Origin: Dipteris shenzhenensis | Taxonomy: Eukaryota > Polypodiophyta > Polypodiopsida > Gleicheniales | NCBI GenBank assembly: GCA_047967505.1 | Contig: CM106539.1 | DNA: 64,000 nucleotides | Reading direction: 5' to 3' (one strand) | In this document: positions 22,260 through 32,314 of the stretch, piece after piece | Numbering within the stretch: position 1 is the first letter of the stretch | Layout of the letters: every line of letters starts with the position of its first letter | Translations under genes and position numbers: made by a program | The notes under the pieces: generated by a model | Seen by the model: only the letters and a program-made list of their open reading frames with translations | The model's database searches: none | What the model was told of the DNA's origin: nothing

Positions 22260-23135
22260 ATCTCAATTTCACCTCCTCGGTGATGGCCTGCAAAGTAAAA
22301 AGGAGACTAGAGTAGAGAGTTGTCTCCGAAACCCTGCCTGCCCGAAGCCCACCGTCGCTGAGCCTCTATGAGGGCTTGCTGGCCATGTGGAGGCTGTTCA
22401 GGGCCTTTTTGATGCCTGATGTGCTGCTGCGTGGCAGCCCTTTCAGGCATCTAGGGAGTCGCCTCCCTTGTGAGCAGGTCAGCTGGAGGGCACAGCCCCT
22501 TCATAGAGGCTGAGCAGATCCCGGTGGAGGGCTAGGAGCACACGGCTCTTGAGCCTTACTGGCCGGCTGGCAGACCCATGCCTTAGGGCCTTGTGCAGCC
22601 CTATATAGGCTGCCGTTTGAGTCGGCCCCCTAGGCATGTGAGTCGGCCATGTAGGCAGCAGGTCAGCCCAGCCCCTTGCTGGCCAACTAGGAGGCTTGGG
22701 GGGCTATTTATAGGCCCCCCTCACTTGCTCATTTTATCATCCAATGGAGGAGCATTGCTAGCTCAGTTGAACAGATCTGGAGCAGCCTTGCCTGCCTTGT
22801 AGAGGAGTGCTAGGGGAGAGTTGTGGAGCAGTTCATCGACTCTTCTCCCTGCCTCCCATGTTCATGGTTGTTGAGCTGTCTGTCTGAGCTCTCGAGCAGC
22901 CCGTTGGTTCTGAGGTTTTCCCCCACTTGTAGCGGGGTTTTCTCCAATGATCACTTGCAGTTCTCCTGTGCCTCTCTCTTCTTTCTCTCCTTCTCGGTGT
23001 GTGTGTGTGAGGTGTGCTATCTCCATCTCTCTCTCTCTCTCTACCGTTCATTTCCGCTGCACTCCTCACTTTATTTTTTGGGGTTGGGGGGGCGGAGGGG
23101 GGGGGGGGGGGCACTGTAATGTTTTGTACACGTGA
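22260..23135 (+). repeat. LTR-like GC-rich segment with TATA box and G-run
   Basis: A TATA-like GGCTATTTATAGGCCCCCC (about 22702-22720) lies downstream of GTCGGCC/CAGCCC-rich sequence, as in the other two LTR-like segments. Downstream are a TG/TC microsatellite (about 23000-23040) and a near-homopolymeric G run at 23078-23112. Probably a diverged solo LTR; the ends cannot be set precisely. Confidence 0.35.
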
Positions 23136-23149
23136 TACAAAGGTTGACG

Positions 23150-23740
23150 ACCCCATCAAATAATCTGCTGTACTTGTCCCCCTGCCACGTAGAAAACAAG
23201 TGAGGCCTCTAAATAATGGCCACCATGCTAAAGGCCGTTATAGACGATCAAGTCATGTACTGCCCTATCTCTAGTAGGTAATGCCCATACCTTGCCACCA
23301 ATGGTGCATCATCCAAGTGCCTCTCACTATCCCAAGCTCTACTGAGTCCATCTCTGGTACTCTCAGTAGGTCAAATCCAAAATCTACTACGACCACCTAT
23401 CTGTTTCTCATGGGTGCAAGTAAAGTCCCCTAGGAGAAGCATCTCCCCTTGCCTAGAGAACTCCAAGAGGGTCTCTCCTTGCCTAAGAGAACTCTAGGAT
23501 CTGTGTCCCTCCGCAGTGACCTCGTGCGTAGCACAGGACGATATATTTGAGGGAAAGTAATACACTACAATGAATATTGGGTGTGTAGTTGCACCAAATA
23601 GCTGAACTCGTATCCACATGTGCACGACATGCTCCACCTTCCACATCATAGATATGAGCAGTCTCAGGTGTGATATGAAAAGAACTGTTACACCCCCATA
23701 ATCTCATACCCCACCATCTCTCCTCGTCTCCTTCCAATAT
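23150..23740 (-). pseudogene. LINE endonuclease fragment
   Basis: Minus-strand pieces of the AP-endonuclease. The catalytic loop is decayed to LLLGDFTCTHEKQ (about 23415; the better copy has 'LLVGDFNARTGTRQ'). 'HDLIVYNGL' lies near 23250 and the region before 'FSVLDYIMGS' is also present. The upstream part around 23500-23700 matches the segment between the 'WNC' start and the GDFN loop. Multiple frameshifts and stops are present. Confidence 0.6.
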
Positions 23741-23857
23741 CTTCCTCTACAGCATCTGATATGAGCACTTTTTAAGGGCTGAATTACTTTTTTAAACCAC
23801 CACTTTCAACTTTACCATCTCTACTTTTCCCTGGGTTATCTGCTGCAAGAATTCAGC

Positions 23858-24373
23858 TTGTTCCTCGTGGCTGCCATTTCCTTTCTCAGCTACTTGTTTT
23901 TTTATTTTAACTCCTCCATTGCTTTGCATGTAGCCTCTGGTCATCCCTTCATCTCTTTGAGTTTCTTCCACTCAGCTTCCATGGAGTGCATCTCCCCTTT
24001 GTGCTGGCCCTTGTCAGCTCCTATTCAGTATTTTCTTTTTCCCAATCTCCTCTTTTATTCTTCTCCTTCCTCCATTCCTCTTATATCTTCCCCCCTTAGT
24101 TCTTCATCTCAGCTAGAACTTACTCCACATGTGCCTTGCCACGTTTGTGGCTTCCAAACAATCAATCTTCCTGATCAAAACAAGACAGATTTTTTAACAC
24201 ACGAGGACATCAGAATTGACCTCATGCATTGTTCCAGTCAAGAAAGTGATCATTTCTTGCTCAAGGGCCTGTCTCCCCCATGTGTCCTCTACGCAGCCTC
24301 GTGTTGTCATAGTGTGGGGTCCACACTCAACCGGAGGGACAATCTTCCTCTTTCCGATTTCCTACATGAATAG
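23858..24373 (+). CDS. Unidentified 171-codon ORF, doubtful
   Basis: The open frame starts with a very hydrophobic, Ser/Phe/Leu-rich 80 residues and then has a more normal part containing a Cys-His-Val-Cys and a second Cys/His-rich half. No family is recognised. The first half reflects local CT-rich sequence, so this may be chance. It lies within the 22.8-kb intron between LINE fragments. Confidence 0.15.
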   Translation: MFLVAAISFLSYLFFYFNSSIALHVASGHPFISLSFFHSASMECISPLCWPLSAPIQYFLFPNLLFYSSPSSIPLISSPLSSSSQLELTPHVPCHVCGFQTINLPDQNKTDFLTHEDIRIDLMHCSSQESDHFLLKGLSPPCVLYAASCCHSVGSTLNRRDNLPLSDFLHE

Positions 24374-25785
24374 GTGGTCCTAGGCTAATATCGCCCCAGC
24401 TCTATAGCCTCAACAATAGCAAATGCTTCCAGTAGGTCCAATAAGGAGGAAGGGTCGGGTACGACAGGGAGCTGCAACAAGGCACAAACACAAGGGGCAG
24501 GCAAGAGGGAATAGGAGAGGAAGGGGAGAGCGGAAAACAAGAAGGGTGGAGGAGAACAAGGGGCAAGGGAGCTACGATGGGAGGGCGAGGGATGGTAAGG
24601 GAGTTGGATGGGAGGGGGAGGGGATGGAGAGGGATTGCATATTGCAATGAATAGGTCTTGTTGAGAGGTGCGATGGATCCCCATCCATAAAAACCTAGAC
24701 TGTGTGTCCTGCCTCTCTACGCAAATCGTCCCAATAAGGGAAGATCTGTATAGTTTTGCCAGCCCTCATGACCCTTCTACTCCACCTCTCCCTCGTCTCA
24801 TCTCTATATATTGTCTCCCATGTGTATTCATTACCTTCAAAAAAGGACGCTCTAGGCTCTGGTCAATCTCTATAGACCTTGTGGCCAAAACTTTCAAGGG
24901 AAACAAACTCATGAAGCGTATCTCACAATAAAAACTTTTGACCCATGATGATTTTGCCACAATGTCAAAACTTTTCCACATACATATATATACATATGTA
25001 GACACTTGAAAAGTTTTCGCCGCAAGGTCAAAACTTTTTCATGGCTTGTTTATGAGGAAGCATATAAAAATTTTCCTCATTCTCCATAGAGACTCGGCTC
25101 ATTAAATTTGGCCACAAGGTCAAAACATACAAAATGTTGTGTCTCGTCCAGAGTAGGACTCTGAGAATTTCCTAACTCCAACCATAAGGTGCCCTTGCAG
25201 CTCCCAAACAATGCAGGACAAGGTCTTCGTGATCTAAGTCTGATCGCCTCTGCTACTGAAAAGGGTAAATTAGGGAGGGCCGGGGGGATCTCAGTGACAA
25301 TACCAACCGCTCTCCAGCCAAAGCGAGTAACCGATGGCAAACCTAAGGAAGGCTAGGGAACTTGACGAAGAGTGAAGTGTTGTGACTATCCTCTTCTACT
25401 AGGTCAAAACCCAGCTTGAAAGGAGCTAAGAAGATATTCCTATAACCCAACTACAATGGATTGGCTTTGAGCACCGTCGTACCTGCAGGCTCTGCAGAAT
25501 CGAAGACCACCTAGAAGAACCCTCATCCTAATAAACAAACATCTTTATGGCATGGGGCGAGGTCAGAGGGTAAGGCTGCAAGAATCCAATCTTTAACTTG
25601 AAGTCTTGAAGGTTGAGAACCATAAATGCGAGCAAAAAGTGTGGTGAAAGACTCCAATTCCACATCTTTTTGAAGCTACAGTAACTATCTTTTGAAAGTG
25701 TGCACATTCTTGTGGCCAGTGGAAGCAGATGAGGATTGACTGAATGCGCCATTCATCAATCAAGGGCGAAAGGCTGATTCAAACT
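24374..25785. other. Intron sequence with purine-rich tract and a short dispersed repeat
   Basis: Plus strand 24440-24650 is G/A-rich. Between 24880 and 25125 the unit GCCACAAGGTCAAAACTTTT recurs about four times in diverged form (near 24877, 24950, 25018 and 25108), including one copy without the purine core. The remainder (25130-25785) shows no coding signal I can support. Confidence 0.4.
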
Positions 25786-27055
25786 TAAAAAAAGTAGAGC
25801 TTTATCTGTCTCGAGGGGGCTGAAGGGAAGACCGATGGGTCTATGAGACTGAAAGAAAACCTGATACAAATCACAATAAAGATGGAGCTACTGAAACGAG
25901 CATCATTACCGTGTTGAATCCTAAGTCTGATCATACATAATCAAATGTAACAATGAAAAGAAAGGGACTGGAGCGGAGCGAAATCCTCCGTATGTCACGT
26001 CGCCCTGGCTGGTGCATAGCCGATGATGGAACGTTGGTGCCCGTCAAGGGGTGCCGTGCGTCTCGGTCTCCTGGACGAGGCTTGATGCAAGACTAGAGAA
26101 ACCGGGACTCCCGTGGGACGTATCCTGGGTCTAAACAATGACGGGAGGTCCCCTAGAGTGATCTGTGAGTCCCCTTGATGTCTCGTGTGTCGTGCTGCGA
26201 TCGTCGGATCGGGGTCTCTGTCACATCTGTGGCTAGAGACTAGACGATCAATGTCACTCGATGAGAAGAACTCTGTGATCCTGCTTTGAGAGGTCTCTGA
26301 TGATGTGGCCAAGCCCCGTCGCCTGAGTAAGTACTCTCTGTGTCGAACCTCCTCGTGAATGAAGGCCGTGAGGCATCTCTGATCTAGGTAGGCGAGGGAT
26401 CTGAAAAGGAGCCCGGAGCCGTCTCTGAAGAGGTAGTGGTAGCAACCTCGGATCTCGTAGTACACTAGGCACTTGAAAATAAAATGCTCCTCCGACTCAA
26501 CCTCCAGACAATCGCACAATATGCATAAGCGATGCTCCCTAGGAATCCCCTCTGCTCGGCCGCTCTCTATTCAGAGGCGGTGTGATGATACCCGAAACTG
26601 TCCGATGGAGATCCATAGTGAGTGAGGCATATGAAGCTCAATGTACCCCGGTGGTGTGATGAATCCCTCCTCCGAAATACGAAGACAGTAATCTCGTAGA
26701 AACTCAGCTTCACTGGAAGCTCCATCGGCTCCAACCAGGTCCTAAAGATGTGTAGCTGCAGGAGATCCTCCCAAATGACCTGGTTGGTGTGTGGCCTGAT
26801 CGGGATGGTGGGTGGGAGTACCGGAGGGGCATCTAAACTGTACTGAAAAGGAGGTATCCTATCGATGTGGAACCCTAGTCTCACAAACCATCTGTGAGTC
26901 CGTGCATACCAACATCGCTCGTCTCCCTCTGCTGCCAACCTCATGGAGGAATCAAGAGCCAACCATGGCAACCTCTGTCTCCCTGATGTGCAGTCCCAAT
27001 ATGATCTAACCCGGTGTAGATATGTGATGGTCTGAAAGGCTGCATCTAGCTAGAG
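25786..27055 (-). pseudogene. LINE-E: 3' part of ORF2 with zinc knuckle, PIP-like motif and tail
   Basis: The minus-strand frame from 26971 gives the post-RT region ('MPWLALDSSMRLA', 'YARTHRWFVRLGFHIDRIPPF', 'LLQLHIFRTWLEP') until a frameshift near 26690. The frame from 26519 gives the second half of the zinc-binding motif ('CLEVESEEHFIFKCLVYYE'), YLDQRCLTAFIHEEV, then QSRITEFF (26288-26265), 'ITLGDLPSLFR' and the stop near 25995. The 3' UTR and terminal CATAGACCCATCGGTCTTC motif follow (complement at about 25824-25848). It is about 80% or more similar by eye to LINE-H at 43.1-44.3 kb. The 5' end lies in an AAAG-rich run near 27060. Confidence 0.85.
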
Positions 27056-27290
27056 AGAGAGCGAGAAAGAAAGAAAGAAAGAAAGGGCGGGGATGGGCTG
27101 AGAAGGGGAAGGAGGAAGGGGGAGGAGAGAGGGGAGGTTGGAGAGCGAGGCGGGGGAAGGGAGAGGAAGGCTGAGAAGGGGGCACGGCAAGGGAAGGATG
27201 TGGGGAGGGATGAAAGGGGGGCACAGGGGATAGAGGAGGAGGGGAGGGCTGAAAGGTGGGGGCGGGGGCGTAGGGGAGGATGTGAAGATC
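27056..27290. repeat. Homopurine tract (plus strand)
   Basis: An (AAAG)n start is followed by about 210 bp consisting almost only of G and A (GGGGAAGG, GGAGG units). The resulting minus-strand Pro/Ser/Leu frames are artefacts. Such tracts can form triplex or G-quadruplex structures. Confidence 0.85.
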
Positions 27291-28139
27291 CTTCCTTTTT
27301 GGAGAATGCAAATGTGTGCAATGCATGCAGACTTTGGATGCCAATTGGCCCTCCAATGGGGAAGAGTGCCCTCATGAGAGTACTTGTTTCTATTTTGACC
27401 TACATGCAAGGTGGGAGAAAACTTAAACTTTCGATAGTAGATTAGAGTAGGAACACTTTAAAAACCGGTAGAGCAAAAGTAGCGAAAACTGCTGTACATC
27501 AGTGGCACTGTCATCATTAAATGGTCACTTGCAAAAGAGCTCATACAGAATCGCAGAGATTCAGAACTAGAATTAAGCAAAAGGGAAACTGTAATTTTTA
27601 TTCAAATTTGCAAAGATTTAGGCATATAGAATAAACTGATATGAAACTGAAAATTCAAGAACTAAGTGCCAACATCAAATTCCAAGATTATGTTGTTGAA
27701 CCCTTTTTATAAAGCGACGAATAGTGAAGGATCTAGGGAAAAGAGAAGATACAGTAAATGACATAGAGAAGAAATTTATACACAGTGGAAGCGCAGAACA
27801 GTTGAGAATAAAGATAGAAAGGACTAGCTCAACAAGGAGAATCTTGAGAAAAAAAGGAAAGGAGAAGCTCAGAAATGTAGAGAAAACAATATAGATGTTA
27901 CAATGTAAAAAATCTCCATGAAACAGTCCATATGAAAGTTTAGTCTAGAAATAAAACCGAATTGAACAGAGAACTTTCATGTGTCAAATGGAAAGAATTT
28001 ATTGCAGCTTGCAAGAAAAATGGAAGAGACTATAGAAAAACAACTTAGAACATGTAGAAATTCATTATACAGCATGAAAAACTGATTTCGAAGTGAGAAA
28101 AGACAATTACACCTTCCAAAATGTGAAATATAATGTATA
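27291..28139. other. AT-rich spacer without recognised features
   Basis: A-rich plus strand with no coding signal on either strand. It separates a homopurine tract from a homopyrimidine tract and may belong with them to one unit. Confidence 0.4.
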
Positions 28140-28440
28140 GAGGCAGCTCCTCTCCATCTCCCTAGCTCCCCTCATCCCCCTCCCTCCCCTCTCAGCCCTC
28201 CCTCGATTCCCTCAGTCCCCCTCCTTCCCCTCTCGGCCCCCATGCCTCCTCTCTCAGGCCCCTGCCCCCCTTGCAGCCTCCCCGCCCCACCTTCCTCTCT
28301 CCCGCCTCCCCCCTGCCCCCGCGCTTCCCCCCCTTGCCCCCGCCTCCCCTCCCTGCCCCCCGCCTCCCCTCCCTGTTCCCCACCCCCCTTTCCTGCCCCC
28401 CTCAGCCCTTTCCTGCCCCCCACCTCCTCTATCATGACGA
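28140..28440. repeat. Homopyrimidine tract (plus strand)
   Basis: About 290 bp of C/T with CCCCC and CCTCCC units (CCCGCCTCCCCTCCCTG-type repeats). Predicted Gly/Arg-rich minus frames are artefacts of the composition. Confidence 0.9.
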
Positions 28441-28485
28441 GAAAATGATTATTTAGTTAATTAATAGTCATTAGAACCTTATTAT

Positions 28486-28864
28486 TGTTAGGCGCGAATT
28501 TGATGGTGCGGTTATATGTTTGTATTTATGATCGATCAAGCGGTGTAAATAGTACCACCAAACTATGTAACATTGGCCAATGATTAGTAATAAAGATGTG
28601 CACACACGTGTCTAGGTCCTAGGGGCAATAGGAAAGGGAAGGGTGCATTAGAGTGCATTGAATGGTAGGTGCATGGGTCATAGGATAAGGGTAGGTGTAA
28701 ATGGGAAGATGGAACTTGAGTGATCTCAAGGGACATTAATGAAAGGGTATCACCCTTTCATTTTTACTCTTTCAGTCTTGGCCATGACTTAACCATGTTG
28801 AGTCCTTCCTAGCCATTGTATATACTCAGCCTCTCTTTGGGATTGGAATAAACAAATAGTCAAC
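28486..28864 (+). repeat. Possible solo LTR
   Basis: The segment begins TGTTAGGCGCGAATTTG and ends AATAAACAAATAGTCAACA, so it has the TG...CA form. It carries a polyadenylation-like AATAAA close to the 3' end. Length is 379 bp. No partner copy, primer-binding site or clear target duplication supports it. Confidence 0.25.
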
Positions 28865-29164
28865 AGTTCCGGGGGCTACCACCTTAGCACCCCCTCGCAT
28901 AGTACCAGGGAAAGGGAACATTCTGGCAATGTCCGATGTGCTGGAATGAGAACATTTTGGGAGTGGAAGGGAGCTGGAACACTACATATCATAAGTCATC
29001 AAATCACATGGAAATATCCAAAATATGAAAACAATTCACTTTTAACAGCTCTACACTTTCCATTTGAGTTTTAAGCTTTTAAAAACACACAAAAATCCAA
29101 AGAAAAACTGAAATATACAATGATGAAGATGCTTGCAATGTGCAAAATGCCAGAGGTGCAAAAT
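28865..29164. other. No recognised feature
   Basis: AT-rich sequence; nothing supported on either strand. Confidence 0.4.
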
Positions 29165-30235
29165 ATTATGGATCAAAGAGGTTAAGTAGTAAGAGGAGGA
29201 TGGGGCTGAGAGTAGAGGCTGAGAGAAGTCGATTGAGAGGAGGGGATGAGACTAGAGACTGAGAAAGAAAGAAAGATGTATGAACGTCCACGGAAGGCCT
29301 CGCGGGCATATGGGACAAAGTGTGCAAAAAGGAAAAACTCATACAAGCTTCAATTGGCTGGAGCAAAGGGCACGCTAGGGCCCTTGCTGAGTACTAACCT
29401 ATGCTAGCAAAATCATAATTAGTCAAGTGTCAATTGAATCAAGTACAAACTAAGTCACGTCAATCTAACTGAAGCCCGGCATAGTGATGGCTCTCTGCTG
29501 AGCCGTGAATATATCTTGTATCTGCGTCTGTAGCGATGTCTCACGCTGTAGCAGGGGACATGGTCTCCTCGATCTCTGAACTCTCTAGGCTATGTAAGTG
29601 ACCCCTCGTCTCTGTCGGTCCCCCCTGAAGAACATTGTGATAGGTCGGACCTCAATAGAATGTGCTCTAGGCACTCTCTGTCTCACGCGTGGTCTTTGCG
29701 TCCCTCTCTCGACGGCATCGTGTCGGCTCGCTCTACTGATCCAAGCTGCCCTCGTGTCAGCTAGCTCCTGCTCCACTCCATTGTGTCTTGGGGCTGACTC
29801 AAATGTGTAGAAGTCTGCAACGTGTCGCTGTGCCCGATCATCCTCTATGTCCTATGGTCTACCCCCTCCTACTGCTCTTTGCTCTGCCACAGTAGTGTCT
29901 TCCGGTGCCGGCACATCTACACGAGATAAAGCCGAATGCAAACCTGGTCATGGAAATGGATCAATCATGATAGTGTACCGAAGCTACTTCCCTCCAAATA
30001 GAGATAATGGTAGCGTCCCAGGATCTCATAGTAGGCTGGGCAAACACGAAGAAAGTGCTCCTCTGTCTCAACCACCCCTAGCATACATAGCGTACAGATC
30101 CGCTGCTCTCTGGGTTTGTTTGCGGCTCTTCCCATCTCAATCCTCAGCTGATGAGACGAAAACCCGCATTTGTCCAATGGCTATCCTTAGTGCATGTGAA
30201 ACTCCTTTGTCCTTGAGATACTAGAGGCTGATGAT
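29165..30235 (-). pseudogene. LINE-F: 3' part of ORF2, second subfamily
   Basis: Minus frame 30177-29965 reads 'SSHQLRIEMGRAANKPREQRI', then CTLCMLGVVETEEHFLRVCP with a complete C-x2-C...H-x4-C pattern, then 'YYEILGRYHYLYLEG'. After frame breaks, QRHVADFY (29830-29807) forms a PIP-box-like motif. It is followed by the C-terminal segment 'VEQELADTRAAWISRASRH' and 'IEVRPITMFFRGDRQRRG' (29776-29585). This arrangement is shared with LINE-I at 46.3-46.9 kb and differs from the ITLGD-type tail of LINE-C/E/H. Downstream, toward 29165, is a 3' region without clear structure. At 29293 lies GGAAGGCCTCGCGGGC, also present at 42996. Confidence 0.75.
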
Positions 30236-30699
30236 GAAACCCGCCTTGCTCCTCCCTCTCGCTGCCCTTCTCCTCTCCTCTCTGCTATGCTCCCCCCTCC
30301 CGCCCTGCTCCTCCATGCTCTTTCTCTCCGCCCTGCTCCTCCCTACCACCGCCTTGCTTCTCCCTCCCGCTGCCCTTCTCAACCCTCTTGCCGCCCTGCA
30401 GCTGCTGCGTAGTCACCCCCCGCTGCCTTGCCCCCCCCTCGCCGCCCTACTCCTCCCTCCGGCCACCCTGCTGCTACTGTGCCTCCTGCAGCCCCCCCGG
30501 TCACTTGACTCCTCCCTCCCTCCACCGCCTCCCTGCTCCTTCTTCCCGCCACCCAGCTCCTCCCCTCCTCCACCCAGCTCCTCCCTCCCGCCGTCTTGCT
30601 GCGGTTGCGCCTCCTGCAGCCCCCCCCCCTCCCCGATCGCTCTGCCCCTCCGCCTCTGCTTGCACCTCCCCTCCGCCATTACTTGCACCTCCCCTCCGC

Positions 30700-30747
<48 letters not shown>

Positions 30748-30900
30748 CTCCTGCTCGCACCGCCCCTCTCGCACCTCCTCGGGCCTCCACATGCAGCAGC
30801 CCCCCCTATTTGGCCGCTCCTCCCTCTACTCCGCCCCTGCTCATCCGTCTTTGCTACACGCTGCCTGCCTCTCCGCCCGCTCAAAGGGGGATGAGGAGGA
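30236..30900. repeat. Pyrimidine-rich segment with (CT)21 microsatellite
   Basis: A C/T-dominated plus strand with CCTCC/CTGCTCCT units. A pure CT repeat lies at 30703-30744. Several open frames of 120-250 codons (Pro/Leu/Ser-rich or Gly/Arg/Glu-rich) come from this composition and are not credible genes. It directly precedes a LINE ORF1 start, so it may be the LINE 5' UTR. Confidence 0.8.
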
Positions 30901-30951
30901 ACAAGGGACTAGGTGGGAGACCCTTCGGTCCAAATTCACGTATGCAAGGAG

Positions 30952-31800
30952 ATGGGGAAGGAGAATGGTGACAAAGGGAAAACACAAAAGCAACTCAGCT
31001 TGGAGGACTTTAATAAACGTAGCAACCGGAGCGGTTTGACAGTGGATAGCACCACGGCCCAAAAGAAAGGGGCTCACCAAAAGCCCATGCCGCTCACCAC
31101 ATCCTCGACCTCTATGGTTACCACCACTATTTCACCACCATCATCCGCCTCATCATCTACGCCACCTCTCTCCTCCCCCTCTCCTGCATCATCATCATAG
31201 GTCTCCTCTCCAGTAGCCCCACCACTAGCCCAATCGGCCACGGCTCCATAGTACTTTTCCCTCATATCCCCTCTACCTCTCAGTCAGCCACCCTTCATCA
31301 CCTCGTCTAGCCTCGCTACTCCTACACACCACTCCCCCGTCTAGATCACATTGTTCCCACCTAGTACAACCTTTTCCAACCCCTCTCGAGATCCAATTCC
31401 CACTATACCTTAGGCCCCCACCAAATGCTTGGGACTCCCTATTGGCTGAGCTACACAGCATCCGGGCCTATCAGGCAGAGCTGACACATTACACTCAAGA
31501 GCAAGAATGATACACCTAGGAGCAGGCCCGCATTATACACGAGCAGGGCACCCTTATCCAGGGGCTCAGACACGATATCACACAGCTTCGAGAGGAGCTC
31601 GAGACCCTGAGAGCAACGCCTGGAGGGACCCCAGTCACAGAGATGGAGGCACAGATAGCCACGATACAGTCGGCTATAGCAGAGACGACTAGGTGGGTGG
31701 ACGTGGCGAAACGGGAGCCCGCAAAGGCAACAGTTTCTGCCGCCATATAGGAGCCGCAGCAGAGGGCTTCGAAGACCCTTAACGTCTCCTATACTCTCTG
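30952..31800 (+). pseudogene. LINE-G: ORF1 (basic N-terminus, coiled-coil part)
   Basis: The ATG at 30952 starts a frame of 82 codons ending at 31200: MGKENGDKGKTQKQLSLEDF, then Ser/Thr/Pro-rich sequence. The start is supported by the matching N-terminus of LINE-J (47063). After several stops the region around 31490-31740 reads 'QEQARIIHEQGTLIQGL', 'HDITQLREELETLR' and 'EMEAQIATIQSAIAET', with a heptad-like pattern typical of an ORF1 coiled coil. It is followed by 'RWVDVAKREP'. LINE ORF1 proteins trimerise through such coils and bind the element RNA. The copy is truncated at about 31800 by an opposite LINE tail. Confidence 0.6.
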
Positions 31801-31802
31801 AA

Positions 31803-32032
31803 TCATGCAGGTGACAAAAAGTTAAGTGAGTTTGTTAAAGTCTTCAGAAGACCAATAAGACTAAAAGCAAACTGATACAATGAACTGGGGGTGGAGCCTC
31901 CAAACGCGCTTGAACACGCATGAGAATGTAAAAAAGAATCCATAATCATATTGATACCGACACATAGAGAGAGAAGGGAGCTGAGAAGAGGTGGGGGCTG
32001 AGAGGAAATGGTGAGAAAGAAAGTATGCAAGA
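31803..32032 (-). mobile_element. LINE 3' terminus (minus)
   Basis: Complement of the conserved LINE end, read on the minus strand as CTTATTGGTCTTCTGAAGAC then TTTAACAAAC (about 31827-31860). It is followed inward by 3' UTR sequence that is nearly the same as at 38151-38290 (GAATGTAAAAAAGAAT, GATACCGACACATAGAGAGAGA). Copia-1 inserted at its inner side. Confidence 0.7.
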
Positions 32033-32300
32033 TGTTGGAATTATAGATATAATTCAGCAGTGACCAATGTAATATAATAAGTTAGTTAGGGGCACTTTTC
32101 CCTCATTTAGAGGTTTTTCCCCCTAACTGCAGTTAGTTCACTAACTATGGTTAGTGACTACTAAGGTTTTGTCACTAGGACAAAACCTTATCCTACTCAC
32201 TTTGTGTTGTACTCTTTTACACTCTATTCTATTGCAACTAAAGCTTCCAAGCTTTCTACTCTCTCACTCCCTCTTGCTCTCACTCTCTCCCTTTCCTTCA
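32033..32300 (+). repeat. Copia-1 5' LTR
   Basis: Begins TGTTGGAATTATAG and ends CTCCCTTTCCTTCA, 268 bp. Internal short inverted repeats occur, such as AGTTAGTTCACTAACT and AGGTTTTGTCACTAGGACAAAACCT. The last 60 bp are CT-rich. It would contain promoter and polyadenylation signals; I see no unambiguous TATA box. Confidence 0.97.
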
Positions 32301-32302
32301 TT

Positions 32303-32314
32303 TGGTATCAGAGC
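32303..32314 (+). promoter_or_regulatory. Copia-1 primer-binding site (tRNA-iMet)
   Basis: TGGTATCAGAGC, two bases after the 5' LTR. It is complementary to the 3' end of plant initiator tRNA-Met, the usual primer for minus-strand cDNA synthesis in copia elements. Confidence 0.97.

Noticed and set aside
22833-23159. Pro/Arg-rich frames around the G-run
   Set aside because: Composition artefact in an LTR-like segment with microsatellites.
27046-27409. Three overlapping Pro/Ser-rich minus frames
   Set aside because: Reverse complement of a homopurine tract.
28172-28456. Gly/Arg/Glu-rich and Pro-rich frames
   Set aside because: Caused by the homopyrimidine tract; no independent evidence of coding.
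30231-31039. 246-, 168- and 147-codon frames (Pro/Leu/Ser-rich), and Gly/Arg/Glu-rich minus frames
   Set aside because: All lie over a CCTCC/CT repeat region; multiple frames on both strands are open, a sign of low complexity rather than genes.
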